From positions 1 through 27,095 of the forward strand of contig UQWH01000024.1 in assembly GCA_900544705.1 (NCBI GenBank): 27,095 nucleotides of DNA, given 5' to 3'. The position numbers and the translations under genes were made by a program. The notes beneath the pieces are model-generated. The model saw only the letters and a program-made list of their open reading frames with translations, was not told where the DNA came from and made no database searches. Shown here piece after piece: positions 22,550-27,095 of this stretch; position 1 is the stretch's first letter, and each line of letters starts with the position of its first letter. This DNA comes from an uncultured Eubacteriales bacterium. GTDB lineage: Bacteria > Bacillota > Clostridia > Oscillospirales > Oscillospiraceae.

Positions 22550-25140
22550 CAATGAAGCATCTGGTCATCGGCATATTCGCGCAGGTCGACGCGGGGAAAA
22601 CAACACTTTCCGAGGCGCTGCTCTACCGCGCCGGAGCGCTGCGGAAGCTGGGGCGCGTCGACCACGGCGACGCTTTTCTCGACCATTATTCGCTGGAGCG
22701 CGCCCGCGGCATCACGATTTTTTCCAAGCAGGCGAGGTTTTCCCTCGGCGATACCGAGATCACGCTGCTCGACACGCCCGGTCATGTGGATTTTTCTCCG
22801 GAGGCCGAGCGCGCCATGCAGGTGCTGGATTATGCCATACTGGTCGTCAGCGGTACGGACGGCGTGCAGGCGCACACGGAAACGCTCTGGCGGCTTCTGC
22901 GGCGCTACGGCATCCCGACCTTCCTGTTTTTCAACAAAATGGACCTGCCCGGCGCAGACCGCGCCCGGCTTCTGGCGCAGGCGTCCCGCCTCCTGAGTGA
23001 GCACTGCCTTGCCCCGGAGGATGGCGAGGCGGTCGCCCTGTGCGACGAAGCCGCACTTTCGGAATATCTGGAAAACGGCGCGCTCTGCGATGAAACGCTT
23101 GCCGCTCTCGTGCGGCGGCAGGTGCTGTTCCCTTGCTATTTTGGCGCCGCCCTGCATCTGACGGGCGTAGACGAATTTCTGGATGCGCTGCGCCGCCTCA
23201 CGGTCCAACCGATCTACCCGAAGGAATTCGCCGCGCGCGTGTATAAGGTCACGCACGACCCGCAGGGCGTGCGCCTGACGTGGCTCAAGATCACCGGCGG
23301 CAGCCTGCGCGTCCGCGCTGCGGTTTCCTACACGCCGCCCGGCGGCGAGCCGCTGGAGGAAAAGATCACGCAGCTGCGCCAGTATTCCGGCGCAGGCTTT
23401 CAGACCGCGGAGGAGGTCTTTGCCGGCGACGTCTGTGCCGCCGCGGGGCTGACGAAGCTCTCCGCAGGCGATGTGCTGGGCGCAGAGCAGCGGGCCTTTG
23501 CCCCGCTGCTGACCCCCGTCATGACCTACCGGCTGAATCTGCCGCCGGAATGTGACGTCCGCACGGCGCTGGTGCGCCTGCACGAGCTGGAGGAGGAAGA
23601 GCCGCAGCTGCACGTCGTTTGGAACGAGCGGCTGCGCGAATTGCAGCTCCAGCTCATGGGCGAGGTGCAGCTGGAGATCCTGCGCAGCCTGATCGCCGAG
23701 CGCTTCGGCTGGGAGGTCACGATCGACTCCGGCCGCATCTCCTACCGCGAAACCATCACTGCGCCTGTCGAAGGCGTGGGGCATTTTGAGCCGCTGCGCC
23801 ACTATGCCGAGGTGCATTTGCTGCTTGAGCCTCTGCCGCGGGGCAGCGGGCTGGTTTTTGACAGCATTTGCAGCGAGAATGTGCTCGACCGTAACTGGCA
23901 GCGTCTGATCCTGACGCATCTGAGAGAAAAAACACATCTGGGCGTCCTGACCGGCGCGCCCATCACGGATATGAAGCTGACGCTGGCCGCCGGGCGCGCC
24001 CATCTCAAGCACACGGAAGGCGGCGATTTCCGTCAGGCGACCTACCGCGCCGTCCGGCAGGGGCTGATGCAGGCCGAGAGCGTCCTGCTGGAGCCGTACT
24101 ACCATTTCACGCTGACCGTGCCGCCGGAACAGATCGGCCGCGCGATCAACGACATCCGCGCCATGTCCGGCAGCTTTTCTTCGCCGGAGGAGGTGCCGGA
24201 GGGGATGCAGCTTTCGGGCAGCGCCCCCGTCTCCGAGATGCAGGGCTATGCTTCACAGCTCGCCGCCTACACGCGCGGCCGCGGCCGCCTGCGCTGCACG
24301 GTCGAGGGCTACGCACCCTGCCACAATGCCGAGGCCGTCATCGCCGCGGCAAACTACGATCCGCGCGCCGATCTGGAAAACACGCCGGACTCCGTCTTCT
24401 GCGCCCACGGCGCAGGCTTTCCGGTGCCATGGGACAAGGTGCCGGAGTATATGCATCTGGAAAGCATCCTGAAAAAGCCGCAGCCGGTCGAGCTTGCCCC
24501 GCCGCAGCTCCGCCTGCGCAATCTTGATCTTGACGAAAAGGAACTGCAAAAGATCATCGAGCGGGAGTTCGGCCCGGAAAAGCGCACGCTCTACCGCCCC
24601 ATCCCCGCGGTGAAAAGTGAGGAGATCACGCTCCCGCCGCCGAAGCAGGAGTACCTGATCGTCGACGGCTACAATATCATCTTCGCATGGGACGGCCTGT
24701 GCGAGCAGGCGCAGACCGATCTTCCCGGCGCGCGGGAGAGGCTGCTCGACCTTTTGAGCAACTACTGCGGCTACCATCCCTGTGAGCTGGTCGTCGTTTT
24801 TGACAGCTACCGCGTCAAGGGCGGTACAGGTTCCAGGACGAAGGAACGCAATCTCCGCGTCGTCTACACGCAGGAGGGCGAGAGCGCCGACCAGTATATC
24901 GAAACGCTCGTCGGAAAAATCGGCAAAAACTACGCTGTTCGTGTGGCGACCTCCGACGGTCTCGTCCAGCTCTCCGCGCTGCGTAGCGGCGTGCTGCGGA
25001 TGTCGGCTTCGGAGCTGCTCTCGCAGGTGGAGCAGGTCAATGAAAAGATCGCCGAGGTCATCCGCGATCTGCACGAGGAAGCCCGGCGGGCTTCGATCGC
25101 GTCCAACCCGCTGCGCTCGCTCACGGAAAAGCCGGAATAA
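22546..25140 (+). CDS. EF-G/TetM-like translational GTPase fused to a Rae1-type NYN nuclease
   Basis: An 864-residue two-part protein. Residues 1 to about 640 follow EF-G/TetM order: G1 QVDAGKTT (13-20), RARGITIF (52-59), DTPGHVDF (76-83), NKMD (130-133), GAAL (G5), then domains II-V with HTEGGDFRQATYRAVRQGL and LLEPYYHFTL. A linker (about 640-700) leads to a NYN domain like B. subtilis Rae1/YacP: IVDGYN with Asp707, VVVFDSYRVKGG with Asp753, ESADQYIE with Asp782, VATSDG with Asp804, then RMSASELLSQVE. Rae1 cuts mRNA in the ribosomal A site; TetM binds the same site. The inferred role is GTP-driven delivery of the nuclease to stalled or selected ribosomes. The TetM drug-contact loop is not conserved. 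ATG 22546 (RBS 4 nt away) or ATG 22552 may be the start; the latter matches TetM. Confidence 0.92.
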   Translation: MTMKHLVIGIFAQVDAGKTTLSEALLYRAGALRKLGRVDHGDAFLDHYSLERARGITIFSKQARFSLGDTEITLLDTPGHVDFSPEAERAMQVLDYAILVVSGTDGVQAHTETLWRLLRRYGIPTFLFFNKMDLPGADRARLLAQASRLLSEHCLAPEDGEAVALCDEAALSEYLENGALCDETLAALVRRQVLFPCYFGAALHLTGVDEFLDALRRLTVQPIYPKEFAARVYKVTHDPQGVRLTWLKITGGSLRVRAAVSYTPPGGEPLEEKITQLRQYSGAGFQTAEEVFAGDVCAAAGLTKLSAGDVLGAEQRAFAPLLTPVMTYRLNLPPECDVRTALVRLHELEEEEPQLHVVWNERLRELQLQLMGEVQLEILRSLIAERFGWEVTIDSGRISYRETITAPVEGVGHFEPLRHYAEVHLLLEPLPRGSGLVFDSICSENVLDRNWQRLILTHLREKTHLGVLTGAPITDMKLTLAAGRAHLKHTEGGDFRQATYRAVRQGLMQAESVLLEPYYHFTLTVPPEQIGRAINDIRAMSGSFSSPEEVPEGMQLSGSAPVSEMQGYASQLAAYTRGRGRLRCTVEGYAPCHNAEAVIAAANYDPRADLENTPDSVFCAHGAGFPVPWDKVPEYMHLESILKKPQPVELAPPQLRLRNLDLDEKELQKIIEREFGPEKRTLYRPIPAVKSEEITLPPPKQEYLIVDGYNIIFAWDGLCEQAQTDLPGARERLLDLLSNYCGYHPCELVVVFDSYRVKGGTGSRTKERNLRVVYTQEGESADQYIETLVGKIGKNYAVRVATSDGLVQLSALRSGVLRMSASELLSQVEQVNEKIAEVIRDLHEEARRASIASNPLRSLTEKPE

Positions 25141-25185
25141 AAAAACAGCCTCGCGGACCGAAATGGCCCGCGAGGCTGCCGTTTT
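25141..25185. terminator. bidirectional terminator
   Basis: Perfect 11-bp arms CAGCCTCGCGG (25146-25156) and CCGCGAGGCTG (25168-25178) enclose an 11-nt loop. A TTTTTTTA run follows on the minus strand and CCGTTTTT on the plus strand, so it separates the fusion gene from the convergent sulfatase gene. Confidence 0.93.
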
Positions 25186-25189
25186 TCGA

Positions 25190-27095
25190 TTATTTTTTCT
25201 GGTAATTGCTCCGCCAGTAATACTGAACGTCCATAAACTCCTCGTAGGCTTCCTCCTGCTCCGGCGTCATCTCGCGGCACAGTCCCTTCGGGGTCAGGCA
25301 AATCCCTGTACTATGGATGCATTGGAAGGTCTGCATCAGATCGGCAGTATACTGCATATACTCGTTTCCGGTATACCCGGCAAGGTGGAAAAATTCGTTC
25401 ATCAGGAAATTCGTGCCGATGGTCGGCCCTTCTCCGACGAAGTCATTTCCAAGCACGCGCTTGGCCTCATCGTTCGCCCAGATCACATAAGGCGTGGAAT
25501 AGTAATTGTAAAAGCCCTCGTCCGAGGCAAGGTCCAGGGAAATTCCAAACTCACCGTAAGCGGAGTTTTTATCTCCCAGCGACGGCATATGGTCGCCAAA
25601 CAAGATCAGAACGACCGGCTCCTCGCTCTCGCGCAGCGACTGCACCATGTCCTTCAGTGCGTCATCTACGTCGTCCGCAATCGCGAGATAATTGTTCAGA
25701 TAGTTGTAGGATTCCTCCGAGTAGCCCTTGTTTTCCACATAAGGATGGTCATACTCCGCATCAGAGAAATACGGCCCGTGTCCCTGGAAGGTAACATTAA
25801 AAGAAAAATAGTTCTCCCCGCGCGCCGTCGCCTGCTCGTACAGCTCCACAATATGCGGGAACAGCACGCTGTCGTGGCTCATCGGCTCGCCGCCGTTCAG
25901 TGCCTCATAAGTATCCTCATCGAAATAGTAATTCTCGAAGCCAAGCCGCCGGTTGATCGTGCTGCGGTCATAGAACCAGTGATAATACGGATGGCTGCCC
26001 TCTACGGTGTATCCCTGCTGGCGGAAATACCACGGATAGGAATTGGTCGTTCTGCGGAAACTTGGGAATTCCGTCAGACCGGTCAGGAACTGCCGTTCCG
26101 GGATGATCGTGCCGCCGCCGAATGCATAGCTCAGCGTCGTTCCGCTGTAAGATTCCTTTTGCAGCTCATGCCAGAACTCATAGGGGTCCTCAGTAAAGGT
26201 CAGCTCATCAAAGCGCGTAAAATCCGAATAGGATTCCAGCATACAGGCGATCACATTGACCTTTTTGTCCTCCGGGATGTCCGCATAGTCGTACTGGGAG
26301 AGCGTCCGCTTCCCTGCCGCAATGCTCTTTCTGGTCACATTGGTATCTATAACATCCGAAACACTGTGCAGGAAAGGATAGATGAACCCATGATTCTGAA
26401 AACGGTCACTCGTATTATGGTCGCTCTGAAAGCTCAGCTGATGATAGGTAGCATCATAGATTTCATCCGACAAATAGACGTTTTTATAAGCGGCAAAGGA
26501 AACAATCAACAGCGCTACCGCCACGATCCCACGTGCAAGCGGCTTTCTGGAATGATATCTTAGGAAAACTATAAATAATGCCACCGCGCAAACCGCTCCA
26601 ACGATCACAAGAATCATGCCTTTGCTCAAGACGACGCGATAGCTATTCGTCATTGCAGCAGCTTCTTTTGCAAACAGAATATCATCAAAAACGAATGGAT
26701 CCCCACGAAATTTCATCTTGAAGCAGCTGATCCACGTTGGGACAATTGTAAGCACTGTAGTAATAAATGCCGAAATTGCACTGTTATTAAATATACAATA
26801 GAGAAGGGACATTACTAGCACAATTGGGGCTATATTTAAAAGTTGGAGCGCCGGTGAAGCTAAATAGGCTCTGAACTGTTCCATTCTGTCCTGCGCGCCG
26901 AGAGAGGCATAAAAAAGAGAGAGATAACCCAAAGCTACGGCATAAAACAGCATGGCCAGATATGTCAGCCCGGCGTGCAGGACAAGCTCCTTCTTATAAG
27001 AGCTCCGGCTTGTCGTCGTCCACTTTTTATAGACATAGGTCTTTTCCGCCGCGCCGTCCATCACCGGCCCATGCAGCGTGCCATAGGCTGCATAG
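25190..27095 (-). CDS. LTA-synthase-family membrane sulfatase, 5' end outside window
   Basis: A membrane-anchored phosphoglycerol transferase of the LTA synthase/sulfatase family, acting outside the cell on lipid- or wall-linked polymers. About five N-terminal membrane segments (around 30-52, 72-95, 97-116, 147-168, 177-193, counted from GTG 27064) precede the extracellular domain. Active-site segments: ACMLESYSDF (metal-binding Glu), GGGTIIPERQFLTGL (nucleophilic Thr), HPYYHWFYDRS, FQGHGPYF and LFGDHMPSLG (metal-binding Asp-His). Stop at 25190; terminator adjoins. No good RBS stands before the first in-window starts (GTG 27064, ATG 27061) and the frame stays open to 27095, so the gene probably begins beyond the window. 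Codons around 26600-26950 are more AT-rich than the neighbours, matching the hydrophobic region. The exact polymer made or modified is unknown. Confidence 0.9.
   Translation of the reverse strand, partial: YAAYGTLHGPVMDGAAEKTYVYKKWTTTSRSSYKKELVLHAGLTYLAMLFYAVALGYLSLFYASLGAQDRMEQFRAYLASPALQLLNIAPIVLVMSLLYCIFNNSAISAFITTVLTIVPTWISCFKMKFRGDPFVFDDILFAKEAAAMTNSYRVVLSKGMILVIVGAVCAVALFIVFLRYHSRKPLARGIVAVALLIVSFAAYKNVYLSDEIYDATYHQLSFQSDHNTSDRFQNHGFIYPFLHSVSDVIDTNVTRKSIAAGKRTLSQYDYADIPEDKKVNVIACMLESYSDFTRFDELTFTEDPYEFWHELQKESYSGTTLSYAFGGGTIIPERQFLTGLTEFPSFRRTTNSYPWYFRQQGYTVEGSHPYYHWFYDRSTINRRLGFENYYFDEDTYEALNGGEPMSHDSVLFPHIVELYEQATARGENYFSFNVTFQGHGPYFSDAEYDHPYVENKGYSEESYNYLNNYLAIADDVDDALKDMVQSLRESEEPVVLILFGDHMPSLGDKNSAYGEFGISLDLASDEGFYNYYSTPYVIWANDEAKRVLGNDFVGEGPTIGTNFLMNEFFHLAGYTGNEYMQYTADLMQTFQCIHSTGICLTPKGLCREMTPEQEEAYEEFMDVQYYWRSNYQKK

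Noticed and set aside
22426..24105. 559-codon open frame opposite the GTPase fusion
   Set aside because: Lies antisense to conserved GTPase motifs and runs through the promoter region of the neighbouring gene; no RBS.
22546..25140. Calling this gene a tetracycline-resistance determinant
   Set aside because: Overall similarity to TetM is real, but the drug-contact Pro-Val loop is missing and a nuclease domain is fused on; resistance is not supported by sequence.
24782..26563. 593-codon open frame spanning the 3' ends of two convergent genes
   Set aside because: It crosses a perfect bidirectional terminator and is frame-shadow of the NYN domain on one side and antisense to the sulfatase on the other.

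Overview
The window looks like chromosomal DNA of a moderately GC-rich, low-motility-information Firmicute, most likely a spore-forming member of the Oscillospiraceae/Clostridia. The grounds are a Clostridia-like 16S 5' end, strong AGGAGG-type ribosome binding sites, sigma-A promoters (TTGACA-N17-TATAAT type) in front of nearly every unit, the pair ytfI/ytfJ (a sporulation gene pair of Firmicutes), an EFR1-type flavodoxin/ferredoxin protein, and an LTA-synthase-like sulfatase. The genus assignment is inference; no phylogeny was run.

Layout. 1-341: 5' tip of a 16S rRNA gene on the minus strand, with its leader and promoter. 440-608: a self-contained micro-gene (promoter, RBS, 22-codon hydrophobic ORF, terminator). 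616-4382: a minus-strand operon reading femX-like transferase, alanine racemase-like protein, small membrane protein, aldo/keto reductase with 4Fe-4S domain. 4427-6600: dihydropyrimidinase and dCMP deaminase, each with its own promoter. 6609-7405: EFR1 ferredoxin (minus). 7458-11315: a small unknown protein, then a dus / ECF sigma / anti-sigma / M23 peptidase run. 11364-12082: HD-domain hydrolase (minus). 12128-14584: amino-acid-type ABC importer (binding protein, permease, ATPase). 14596-14857: a gene-free element with inverted ends full of hairpins. 15013-19956: str operon on the minus strand (L7Ae-like, rpsL, rpsG, fusA, tuf) with its own consensus promoter and a second promoter for tuf. 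19988-21344: a Cys-rich small protein (minus) and the ytfI-ytfJ pair (plus). 21348-22493: a TIGR00300-like putative ornithine cyclodeaminase (minus). 22523-25140: an 8-codon leader ORF translationally coupled to a large fusion protein. 25190-27095: LTA-synthase-family sulfatase, cut by the window end.

The standout is the gene at 22546-25140: an EF-G/TetM-like translational GTPase fused at its C-terminus to a NYN/PIN-like nuclease closely resembling Bacillus subtilis Rae1 (YacP), the ribosome A-site mRNA endonuclease. The leader ORF MNHTTEAR has a strong RBS of its own and stops inside the start codon of the fusion. Together they suggest a one-polypeptide ribosome-targeting mRNA-cleavage machine that may sense or control its own translation. 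The tetracycline-interacting loop of TetM is not conserved, so a drug-resistance call would be doubtful.

Other second-look items are the 22-residue membrane peptide, a 17-residue net insertion in the G domain of EF-Tu, structured leaders in the str operon, a divergent alanine racemase, a TIGR00300 protein without its N-terminal LOR/SDH region, and a binding protein lacking the usual carboxylate-binding arginine. No tRNA, CRISPR array, IS transposase or prophage gene was seen.
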